A DNA stretch of 64,000 bases from positions 264,434,392 to 264,498,391 of the forward strand of contig NC_090323.1 in the NCBI RefSeq assembly GCF_040869045.1, given 5' to 3'. Every line of letters starts with the position of its first letter. Within the stretch, counting starts at the first letter, position 1. A program made the position numbers and the translations under genes. This document shows positions 53,830-64,000 of the stretch, piece after piece. This stretch comes from Eurosta solidaginis (Eukaryota; Arthropoda; Insecta; Diptera; Tephritidae). Under the pieces are notes generated by a model. The model saw only the letters and a program-made list of their open reading frames with translations. It searched no databases and was not told the DNA's origin.

Positions 53830-55290
53830 TGCAAGTAGAGCATTCAATGATCAACAATAAATTTAGTAAATTGATGCCAAAACTAAGAACTAATCCAATA
53901 CAATCCTGCAAATATAATTTCAGAGATATAGATATAATCCTGAAATGGTTTAAAAAGTCAACCGCTATGGTAAACAAATCGTCCCAAAAGCTAGAGAAAT
54001 TATTCAAAAACGATACGGACATAAGCAGAAAATAATTCATGAAATAGCTCGGAGTAGTGTCAAAATGTCTCTGTCTGTAGTTAAAAAAAACCAGAACTAG
54101 TAACGAAAAAATTTTGAAATGTTAACAAAAGAACCCACAAATGTTTATGATACGATCCTGAATATAATCTCAAAATAATTCCAAATTATAGATGAAATAA
54201 TTTCAGATTGGTCTCAGAAAAGTTTTAAATCAATCCCAAAATGTTCCAGAAAATAAACCGCAATGTCAACTAAATCGTCAAAAAATTAACCAAAATATTC
54301 TCAAAGCTATGAAAAAATTAGCAATTGCTCTGAAAATAAACTGCTCCCGTAAAAATCGAAAAACCCCGAAGAATTCTTGATATAAAAACGGCCTATAACT
54401 GATCTTGGAAATAATCTTAAATAATCTCAATAGAGAAATTAACACGAAAGGGTCAAAATAATATTTTGGAAAAACTCGAAACTGTTTCTTATAACTCTAA
54501 CAAAAACAAGAATTAGTTTCGAAATGGTTTTAAAGCGGAATAGTAATAATGCTCGAAATTGCCCAAATTATACCCAAAAGGTTCTGAAAATTATTTAGAG
54601 ACGATAAAGAAATAAACCTGAAATTGTACAACAATTCTTTGCAAAAAGATCTAAAATGTCTCTACTCCAAAAAATGGAAATTATTCAGAGAGTGTCTAGA
54701 CTGATCCCAAAAATAAGCATAAAAGGGTTCCTAAATGACCTCAATCAGTCTCGAGGTGGCTACAAAATGGTTCAGAGGGTAAGACCAGAATTGTATGAAA
54801 GAAAAATTTACTTTGCCTTAAATTTTTTTCGGGATGTATGAAGGAATAATTAAGAAGTAATTTGGTTCCCCAGTTCACATAAGAAACTTTAGGAAGCATT
54901 TTTGATAATATTGGTATAAATTAGTTTTTTATTTTAACTTATTTTAGCAAAGATAATAAGACGTTGAAGATACAGATAAATTACTCTGATCCGATCCTAA
55001 ACCAGTCACAAAAATGTCCGTAAATTAATTTGAATTGATACGAAAGGAAGTCAGCAATAATCCTAGAAAAGCTTGCGAAATTATTCCTACAGAAATAATA
55101 ATAGTTTATAGTAATAAAAAAATTCCAAATTAAGCAAACATTTTTGGAAACGTTATAATGCGATAATCCCAAAATGATGCTGTATATATTTGAAAATCGC
55201 ACGGAAATATTTAAAAATCCGTCGACAGTTAGCTTACAACCCATATATTACAACCAGAGTTATTTCGAAATAAAAAATTAATAATCTTTA
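53830..55290 (+). repeat. Long, highly degenerate short-period repeat
   Basis: Words such as ATCCCAAAATG, TCTGAAAAT, CTCAAAATAATTC and AAATTATT recur every few tens of bases for about 1.45 kb on the plus strand. Short open frames translate into Lys/Asn/Ile-rich strings with similar phrases (VSRLIPKIS, KLMPKLRTN). It resembles the TCGATAAC-type arrays in style but not in sequence. I could not fix an exact period by eye. Confidence 0.5.
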
Positions 55291-55294
55291 AATG

Positions 55295-55674
55295 GTCACA
55301 AAATAATTTTGTAAAATGCCATTCGTCCCTGACTATTCTGGGCTTGTAAAAGATTTTGTGGCGAAATCGTGTCAATATAATTAGTCATCTCCGTAGAACA
55401 TACATACTTACAGGGCATAATAGTTTTATACTAACATTCTGTAGTCGAAGACCACAAAAATTCAGTCAATCTCGTGGTTAATCGCCGGAGCCCTTTTGTA
55501 TTTGCATTACGTTTGCTTATTGCATGCATTATTATTACGATTGTTGTTTTTGCTTTGTTGTTATGAACATTAACTTGACGATGTTATTGACTTGTGTAAT
55601 TATTAATTTTGTGTAGTGCTAGGCGATTTTTTTGCTGTCGATACGATTGTTTAGTTATTTGAGGTGCTCTCTAA
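55295..55674. other. Spacer
   Basis: Nothing identified. Confidence 0.5.
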
Positions 55675-55675
55675 T

Positions 55676-57437
55676 TTTTATACTCAGCTGAGCAGAGTTC
55701 ACAGAGTATACTAACTTTGTTCGCATAACGGTAATCCGTAACGGCATAAACTAATCGATATAGATATAGACTTCTATATATCAAAATGATTTGGGTGAAA
55801 AAAATAATTCATTTAGCCATGTCCGTCCGTCTGTCCGTCTATAAACACGATAACTTGAGTAAATTTTGAGGTATCTTGATGAAATTTGGTATGTAGGTTC
55901 CTGGGCGCTCATTTCAGATCGCTATTTAAAATGAACGAAATCGGACAACCACGCTCACTTTTTCGATACCGGACGGATAAAGCGATGAAACTTGGCAGGT
56001 GCGTTGGCCTTATGACGCAAAATATAAAATTAGAAAAATGTTGGACAATGGGCGTGGCACCGCCCACTTTTAAAAGAAGGTAATTTAAAAGTTTTGCAAG
56101 CTGTAATTTGGCAGTCGTTGAAGATATCAAGATGAAATTTGGTAGGCACGTTCCTCCTATTACTATATGTGTGCTAAATAAAAATTAGCGAAATCGGATG
56201 ACGAACACGACCACTTTTAAAAAAAATTTTTTTTTAAGTCAAATTTTAACAAAAAATGTTATATCTTTACAGTATAAAAGTAAATTATGTCAACATTCGA
56301 CTCCAGTAATGATATGGTGCAACAAAATACAAAGATAAAAGAAAATTTCAAAATGGGCGTAACTCCGCCGTATTCGCCTAGAATACTTTTAATGTCATAA
56401 GTCGAACAAAAATTTACAAAACCTTGTGAAATTTGGTAGGGACATAGATTCTATGACGATAACTGTTTTCTGTGAAAATGGGTTGAATGCATTGAAAGTC
56501 ACGCCCAGTTTTTATACACAGTCGACCGTCTGTCCTTCTGCTCGGCCGTTAATACGATAACTTGAACAAAAAGCGATGTATCTTTACTAAGCTCAGTTCA
56601 CGTAATTATCTGAACTCACTTTGTATTGGTGTAAAAAGTGGCCGAAATCCGACTATGACCACGCCCACTTTTTCGATATCGAAAATTACGAAAAATTAAA
56701 AAAATGTCAAAATTCTATACCAAATACGAAAAAAGGGATGAAACATGGTAATTGGATTGGTTTACTGACGCAAAATATAACTTTACAAAAAAACTTTGCA
56801 AAATGGGTGTGAGACCTACCATATTAAGTAGAAGAAAATGCAGGGCGGAATCAAAAGCCCTTGGAATTTTGGCGGGAATACTGTTCGTGGTATTACATAT
56901 ATAAATAAATTAGCGGTACCCGACATATGATGGTCTGGGTCACCCTGGTCCACATTTTGGTCGATATCTCGAAAAGGCGTCCACCTATATAACTAAGGCC
57001 CCCTCCCTTTTAAAATACTCATTATCACCTTTCGTTTGATACCCATATTGTACAAACGCATTCTAGAGTCAACCCTGGTCCACCTTTATAACGATATCCC
57101 GAAAAGGCGTCCACCTATAGAACTAAGGCCCACTCCCTTTTAAAATACTCATTAGCACCTTTCATTTGATGCCCATATCGTACAAACAAATTCTAGAGTC
57201 CCCCTGGTCCACCTTTATGGTGATATCTCGAAAAGGCGTCCACCTATAGAACTAAGGCCCATTAGGTTTTAAATAATTATTAACACCTTTCATTTGATAC
57301 ACATGTCATACAAACACTTTCCAGGGTTACCCTAGGTTCATTTTCCTACATGGTGATTTTCCCTTATTTTGTCTCCATAGCTCTCAACTGAGTATGTAAT
57401 GTTCGGTTACACCCGAACTTAGCCTTCCTTAGTTGTT
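55676..57437 (+). mobile_element. Helentron-like element, family A, copy 6
   Basis: The 5' end is TTTATACTCAGCTGAGCAGA. The 3' end has CTCAACTGAGTATGTAATG, the hairpin GTTCGG-TTACAC-CCGAAC and CTTCCTTAGTTGTT. It has about three 129-bp monomers (56940-57310), a (GTCC)n-type run at 55820-55838, and a small deletion in the first CCACGCCC-type region (around 55970). Confidence 0.66.
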
Positions 57438-57439
57438 AT

Positions 57440-58045
57440 TACTGCGTTAGTGTGTATGTTTGTATGTTCAGCTTCTCGTTTATATTTGTTTTTCTATAAT
57501 CTATTGACAACGAATTTTGTATGTATTTATTACTGCGTTATGTAAGTTAATCGTTTTTAATAATTGATAAATATTTTATAGCTCTTTAAGTACTTAGTTG
57601 GAAAGTATTTTTTTGGAACAAGATTTTATAAGAAGAAAAAAAAAATAATATCGAAGGTAATAGTTTTTTTTGTAATATATAACACAAATATAAAAACAGT
57701 ATGCTTAGGTTTGGTTAAGCTAAGCTAGTTAAAAGCTCCTAAGAAAAAGGAGAACGTTTGGGCGACGTAATGGCCGGGTGGTTTGGAAATTGTTTAATGA
57801 TGATAAGTGTTATAAATTCCTTCGCGAATCGATGCAAGTAAAGTCATAGTTCCGTATAAGAATAACTTAGACTTTGGCTAAAACAATAGATTTATTTTTC
57901 TTAAACGATGGTGACAAAATTTTCACCGTATGTTCACGTGATCACTTTGTACTTTCTTTTGTGAAAATGGCGGGATCAAAGCCTTTAGGCAAAATAAATT
58001 TTATTTTGGATAAAACCCGTGTATGTTGAGACTCTATATACGATG
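57440..58045. other. AT-rich spacer
   Basis: Nothing identified. Confidence 0.5.
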
Positions 58046-58049
58046 GTGG

Positions 58050-58270
58050 GGGTAAGATTGTGAGTGAGGGTGAGAGTTAGAGTACGTGCAATAGTAGAGG
58101 TAAGAACTAGAGTAAATTTAGAAGTAAAAGTAAGGGTAAGAATAAGAGTAAAAGTAAGCGTAAGAATAAGAATAGGAGTAAGGTTAAGAGAAACAATAAG
58201 AGTAAGAGTTAGAGTAAGTCAAAGGATAAGAGTAGAAGTGAGGGAATCAGTAAGAGTGAGAGTGAAATGG
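58050..58270 (+). repeat. Hexanucleotide (GTAAGA)n-type microsatellite
   Basis: About 35 imperfect units of GTAAGA/GTAAAA/GTGAGA type. The 84-codon frame full of Arg-Val dipeptides is an artefact. Confidence 0.9.
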
Positions 58271-58274
58271 AAAA

Positions 58275-58655
58275 TCGAAAACAGAAAGGCGCGTGATTTC
58301 AGGCAGGGTAATGTCTAAAAAACTACGCATGCAAGGGAACACATTCTGACAACCAGTGTACTACTCTCTGTTGTTATTGTAAGGTAAAAATATCCCCCGA
58401 ATATGTTTTAATCTGCTCACTGCATAAACAACCACTGCAGAACGAAACGCTTTTTGTCTGACGCTTGATCCGATACGCTTGATCGATAACGCATTTCATA
58501 GCTGTATGATGCGACTAAAATCTTGTGACTTAAAGGTTGAGGGCCAAAAACATGCATTCCGCAGTAGTCAGAATAGTGCAAAAGGTACTAGCACAGGATT
58601 CTCCTTAGCTTTCGGAGAAGTTTTTAACCATAACAAGGACAATCATAATAGTCAG
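58275..58655. other. Spacer with a weak open frame
   Basis: The frame starting near 58479 runs into the GC-rich repeat end and has no recognisable domain. Confidence 0.45.
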
Positions 58656-58656
58656 A

Positions 58657-60322
58657 TGTACCTACTAGAGGTTTACGCCGATCTCTTTATCGGCGGCGGC
58701 GGCGTAGGCTCTGGCGTGGGTGGCGCGCCGGCGTACGCCGGTTATCTTACTTTAAAAAGCTTGATTTTTCTATTTAAAAAAAAAAATGGTATTTAGGAAA
58801 GGTTTTGTTTGTATGTATTTAAGGAAATCAACGTGTTGGCCATTTCGGAAAGATCCGGGGTTTTTGCCTCAAGATCTCGCAGACCGTTCAAACATTTTCA
58901 GGAGTAGCTCCATGCGGAGGAATTGTCCCTCGTTCACTTACTCCAGAGAGGCTTCGGCGACTTACGGTTGCTATTAATGGTCTATTAATACTCATGACTC
59001 TCGTGGCACAGGGCGCCTCCAGTTTTTTCGGCTGTTTTTAAGAGCTACAATTCCCGATGTGCGAACAGTAGCAATCCCGACCACCAGTCGCTACCACGCC
59101 TCCTGACCCTCACACGATATGCCAGTACAGAACTTATAGGACTACGATTTCGAACTCATACCTTCGTCGACGTCATTTTCCTAGAAGCTCTAGGTGTAGC
59201 TCCGAAGACTTTCCAACGGATGCTTTTGTCGCGCTATTCTGCCTAGCTGCACCAGAGAAACACCTTGAAACGTTAGAGAGTGACCATTATGGATGACCGC
59301 GTAGCTTCAGTTTTCAGACTGGTTCGACTGTCCACAGCGTTAGGGTAGTAGCACACATGGTCAATATTTCGACTGTCTTGGGAAAGCTTTTGCTTCACCA
59401 CTTTGAGTGTTCTTGCGAAGGACAAAGCCTCACCTGGTAAATACATATATGTGCCTACGTATTCACATTTGTAAAAGGAGCCGTAACGTGTAGGTGATAT
59501 TCAAACTTGGCTGAAAGGCTAAAATCAATTTGATTCACTCCAAGGGTCTAGTTTTGTATACAGCCGCCATCTTTATGTCAAACCGGGAGACTTGGGTGTT
59601 GAAGGATGAAGTGTGAAAATTAAAATTAACATTTCAGACGCTATTGTATAGTTTCGCAAATAAACAACAGATTTTTGAATGTAAGCCCAAATGATTTTTC
59701 AAAACCTTCTCATACGTACATATATCCTCAACTTAAGTATGATGTAAGAATCATTTCAAAGGAGTGTTTATGCCCCCAGAACCTAATAAAGGATTTTGCA
59801 TCACTGATTTGACTTATTCGTTCAGCCAATCGCAATATAAAATTTTTTAAAAAATCGGCACTTTTTTGCTTCTTTTAACAACTTGAGGACAATTTGAAAA
59901 CAATTTGAAACGCCTTTGGTAATTTTATTTGAATGCATTGTTCATTATTTTTTGGAAGAAATATGCAAAGGGATCATATAAATTTATTATATAACTTTTC
60001 TTTTAGTGTTTTGTTTTAATAACTTGGTGAATTGGGTGATGCAAAGTCGTGACATCGAAAACGTCTGTTTTTTTTTAAATAACTTTTGAACAGTTAGAAA
60101 GAGTTAAATTTCGCAATTAGTTTCTTATAACTGGCAGTGATGCGCATCCGTTGATACCACTTTCGATCATATTCGATCAATTTTCGACATGAACAATAAA
60201 TGGCCTAAACAGTCTTAAACGAGTAGAAAATATATTAACGCGCCGGACGCTGCCGCCGCTGCCGCCGCGCCGATATTTTGACAAAATGACCCTAATCGGC
60301 GGCGTATATCTCTAGTACCTAC
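58657..60322. mobile_element. Candidate mobile element bounded by GC-rich inverted repeats
   Basis: The left edge GTACCTACTAGAGGTTTACG is inverted at the right edge (rc GTAGGTACTAGAGATATACG), and both lead into CGCCGCCGAT/GGCGGCGGCG-type CpG-rich blocks (58680-58745 and 60238-60300). Between them, 58800-59800 is unusually GC-balanced for this window but has no long frame on either strand. The termini look related. Whether the whole 1.67 kb is one element or two separate insertions cannot be told here. Confidence 0.5.
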
Positions 60323-60324
60323 CC

Positions 60325-62985
60325 ATCGAAAAAGTTCTATCTTTTCGGATCATCTTGCATATCTTGGAAAAAAAGAGTTTTCACTTTCCTCTAATTGACA
60401 ATCATTTCGGATGATTGGTACCACATAGCCACTATAATTAAGTAAGCTAATTCGCGTTGCCATCAGAACCCCCTAGGCTAACACTTGGAAGCCACTATAG
60501 TAAAGCTTAAGAAGCAGGTCGTATTTCCGTTACGAATGCTCAAATTAAATTTAATAACTCACATATAAAATGTATTAACTGAATTGTTTACATAAGAAAA
60601 AAGATACAAAAATAATGCAAGACAAACAGGAAAAAGCTTATCTCATTCGCGTTCCTACAAAACGCAAAAATGTGCGATTTGATTACATATTTCACAAAAG
60701 ACAAGTGACTGCAAAACGTGAGTGCTCCTACACACACAAATACTCAAATACATACAAATGCTTTGCTCATAGAACGTACACTCCAAAACGCTTAGCATTC
60801 ACACAAATACGCCAGCCATCTACCGCTGAACAGAACATTAATTCGTATAGCAAAAACAGAAAAACTTGCAATTATGTAAGAGCAGCTGTTAAGGCAATTT
60901 GCTGCCTTCAATGATTTCTCATGATTAATCGGCCACGTTTTGTGGTGCACATAATCGAAATGTATTGCGAATCGAATCGAAAATCACGGCTAGTGCGCAT
61001 TTGGTCACAAACTCAAAACGCATTGGAATCTGTCATTTGTTGAATGTGACAGCGCTTGGATTCAATTGTTTTGCGCTAATAAATTTACTTGCTACACCAT
61101 ACAAAGCAACAAAAACATACCCTAGCGTATACGTAACAATCAGAGACGAAGTGCGCAAATTTGCAACTTGAACTGCTTTGGATTGTTTGGGTGCTTTTTG
61201 CTGACTGGGTGCGTCTTGGCATAGCAAAATGGCACGCCTTCTTACTTCGCAATGTTGTTGAATGCCATATATATGTAAGTAGGTACTACATATTGTATAT
61301 ATGTACATGTGTATGTGGTAGAATTTAAATAAAACTGTATTGTGCTGCTTTACGTTGATTTGATATGATTTGCTTTGGCTTTGAATGAATGTTGAGAAGC
61401 GCAACGCAAATGTTATAAAATGATTTCGTTTAACTGATTGTTGTGAATTTTATTTTATAACATTTCCTACCCTCAAATTACTTACATACGTATTCTTCGA
61501 GACGAGGCGCTGCATACATACATATTTTTATTCTGAGTATTTATTTATATGAAAACCGAAATTTTAAGATTATCCATACATACATATATACCATGTGTGT
61601 ACCTGGTTAGATGATTTCTTTTTCAAAAGTTCTCATTTCACAGATTTTTTCAGCGTCAAATTCATTTAATAAAGAATTCATTTCATTTGAGTTTGCTACC
61701 CCTTCTACGGTTTTGTTGTTTTTGTAATAAATTTTTGGTGAGTAATTTTTTCAATATACACACAGATTTCTCGTGCTTTTTATAGTAAGCTATGCACGCG
61801 TGTCGGTAAAATAACAACAACAATAGACTTAATAATAATCAACAGTGGGCTGCCCATGACAAAAAATACTAATAAAATAAATGCAAAATATTTTGGTAAA
61901 CCCTGAAGAAAATCTAACCACTCTATAAGTATTCCATCATACCGTGGACGATGTCGAGAGAAAATATGTAGATTGGAGCTAGAAGAAAGAAAACCCTCTG
62001 GAAAATTTGTGGTCTTCCAGTTATGTGAGCGATGCTAAAGAAGACATACCGTAATTAGCTGTAAGAGCTTTAGATAGTTCAACAAATAAAACCCCATAAG
62101 CATAGCTGGCAAGGTCTGGTTATGTGAACAAGCGTTCGGGATCAGAAACTGTTTCTGTTGATAGTCGTAGTATACTTAGTATCACACCACCTCCTCTGAC
62201 ATAGAAGAAATAGATGGCCATAAACTGATTATGTTATTGAATCTGAAATATGATTGCTGCTATTGAATACTAAATATTTCACATTTTATAAGTCCTACAT
62301 CTTTCATGATGAACGATCGACCGAATCTGGCACCACATTTGCACCTTCAACCAAAACCGCTACAAGATCTAGAATTACTTAATACACTCTGACATAATTG
62401 TAGAACATAGAAGGAGGTTTAAGGGATCTAGAAATCACCGCGAATCATCGCCATGCAGTCCGCAAAACTGGAATAAATAGCCATAACTTCAACTACGGAT
62501 GATTCGGTAACAACAGTCCGCCGCTTCAACCGAAAAACTCCTCAGAATCGGCTTAATTCCCTGCATCCATGCGTTGTCGTACTGAATTATATCCTTATTC
62601 GCTATATACGGTTCTTTTAACTTAAACATTAGATGCGTCACTATAGAGAGGCTTATGTAGTAGCTTGCTGAAAGCGGGCTTTAAGTAACTAACAAGAACA
62701 CGAAATAGCAGTTTCGATGGAATTCTCTGAATTGTGCTGTGCCTACTTTCTCCACTGGGGTTAAGTACCTGGGGATCGAGAGAGATATTCAACTTACGGG
62801 CCTACATAGCTTACTTGTCGTGTAAAAGACGCTCTAAATGCAATTCTCAACCAGTTAGATCCGGACCTTCACATATATGGAACTATTGCTGCGTGAATCT
62901 GGTGTCTTCCCTTAATAATAATAATAATTGGAAATTGTGGCAGCGCAATGACCTCAAGTAATCCAATGACACCATGCTAATCCTG
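60325..62985. other. Mostly non-coding; one possible LINE scrap
   Basis: Frames at 60615-60914 (plus, 99 codons, basic), 60965-61171 and 61033-61404 (minus) have no family resemblance. Near 62740-62830 the plus strand reads PTFSTGVKYLGIERDIQLTG, which resembles the S-x-KYLG-(V/I)-x-L-D-x-x-L block of non-LTR reverse transcriptases. It is too short and decayed to call with confidence. Confidence 0.4.
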
Positions 62986-62989
62986 TTCA

Positions 62990-63525
62990 TTATTATTTTT
63001 TTTATTTATTAATTTTATTATTTATAAACTTACAATTTTTTTTCTGCCGATTCATTGATGGGCAGTGAGTTGTAATCTTGGCACAAAGACCGGAAAGGTT
63101 CTTTAAGTTCGAAATTCGTTCTACATCGTTTTAAGAGAAGAGGTTTTTAGTGTCCCGTAGTGCGATAGGGAACACTAATGTTCACTTTGTTCAGAAGAAA
63201 TGGGCTTGAAGTCGATCCATTCAGAAGTTTTGCCGTAAATATTACGCCAAGCATTTCCCTACGACTAGCAAGAGTTGGAAGATTGATAAGTTTTAATCGA
63301 TTAGTGTAAGGTGGAAGATTAAACAAAAAGTCCCATTGAAAATTCCTTAAGACAAATAGTAAAAACTGTTTTTTTATTGATTGGACTTGAAAACGCGGAT
63401 TCCAGACTATTAAGCCATGCTCTAATATAGGTCTAACCAATCTTGTGAAGAAGGTTTTCGTAACGTAGGGGTCGCTAAACTCTTTTGACCACCATTTCAC
63501 AAATGTTTAGACACCTTTAGCTCTC
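62990..63525 (-). pseudogene. 5'-truncated Jockey-like LINE (RT C-terminal region)
   Basis: The minus strand reads KWWSKEFSDPYVTKTFFTRL, VRPILEHGLIVWNP, NLPPYTNRLKLINLPTLASR, REMLGVIFTAKLLNG. This is the characteristic block following the RT domain in insect non-LTR retrotransposons: (F/W)SKEF-x-DPY-x-x-K-x-L ... VRP-x-LEY-x-x-x-VW-x-P ... INLP-x-L-x-x-RR. A frameshift after VPYRTTGH is followed by FELKEPFRSLCQDYNSLPI and a stop. An A-rich, TAATAA-type tail lies at about 62990-63015. Upstream RT motifs are missing, so it is inactive. Confidence 0.85.
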
Positions 63526-63529
63526 TGAA

Positions 63530-64000
63530 ATTTTCACCTGGAGGCGAGCCATATCAGCAACGCAAGATAAAATATAAAGACTTCATTTTTTTAATATTGT
63601 AAATTCATTTGAAAAAGATAAATGCGGAAAGATTTAATTAATTACATGATTGCTATTGCACACAATTTAAAATTTTAGATTTTACTCATATATGTAATAC
63701 TTCTATATTGCTAATAGAAAATGCTCGCAATGTATTTTGAATTCGAAATCAAAACAAGACAGCCTATAAAATTTTTGTGATTGTAGCAGCATAAGTGCGA
63801 CAAGAAAAAATTTTAATTGAGGTACATTCGATTATTGAATACAATAACAAAAACGTTTAAAAATCAATATATCGGCACTCTGATGTTTGGGAATGTACCT
63901 AGCTTCTTGTAGCAATATAGGAGTATTACATGTATGATTTTACTACTTTTTCTTTATACATAATTCCTTCCAAATAAATGAACGTTAATGAATTTTGAGA
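63530..64000. other. AT-rich end of the window
   Basis: No gene. It includes the recurrent 20-mer ATATATGTAATACTTCTATA at 63688-63707. Confidence 0.5.

Noticed and set aside
58064..58318. Arg-Val-rich 84-codon frame resembling a basic or protamine-like protein
   Set aside because: It is a translated GTAAGA-type microsatellite.

Overview
This is a gene-poor, AT-rich eukaryotic window. It most likely comes from a cyclorrhaphan fly, and the repeat families (a tRNA-headed SINE, tandem-array Helentron-type elements, Jockey-like LINE tails) fit a tephritid fruit fly best. The species is inferred; it is not read directly from a diagnostic gene. There are no bacterial operons, tRNA or rRNA genes, or CRISPR arrays.

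The one convincing host gene is the long first coding exon of a LONRF-type (LON domain plus RING finger) ubiquitin-ligase gene on the minus strand at 33663-35835. The exon ends at a canonical GT donor. No later exon was recognised to its left, so positions 1-33656 are probably a giant first intron or contain small exons I could not see. The sequence right of 35836 would then be 5' flank, 5' UTR or intergenic DNA.

The rest is a layered record of mobile DNA. Region 1-5.4 kb holds a 5'-truncated Penelope-like element with one internal stop and a hammerhead-like motif behind it, plus two copies of a satellite-bearing dispersed repeat. Region 5.4-8 kb holds a LINE RNase H remnant interrupted or abutted by a broken hAT/ZMYM1-like transposase, a minisatellite, a 73-bp palindrome and one arm of a foldback element. 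Region 9.4-10.3 kb is a T/A pentanucleotide-like tract. At 10.7-11.6 kb a PIF/Harbinger-like MITE sits inside the tail of a LINE. At 12.1-14.6 kb a Helentron-like element (family B) carries a cleanly inserted Helitron. Region 16.3-18.3 kb has a full foldback element and another satellite-bearing repeat.

Region 19.4-25 kb holds two long Helentron-like elements (family A), one with 11 tandem 129-bp monomers and one interrupted by a hAT MITE. Four more family A copies, two of them full-ended, lie at 40.5, 43.6, 51.9 and 55.7 kb. Three SINE copies (29.4, 44.7, 50.9 kb) differ by a 5' inversion, an internal deletion and an intact 13-bp target duplication. Other elements are a ~150-bp satellite with a CTCF-like motif (46 kb), a solo LTR with a 4-bp duplication (47.2 kb), two LINE 3' fragments (52.8 and 63 kb), and a GC-rich inverted-repeat-bounded segment (58.7-60.3 kb).

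The main interest is structural. Several nested insertions can be resolved to the base, and a 129-bp monomer is shared between a Helitron and a Helentron-like family. All identifications come from reading the sequence; no database search was run.
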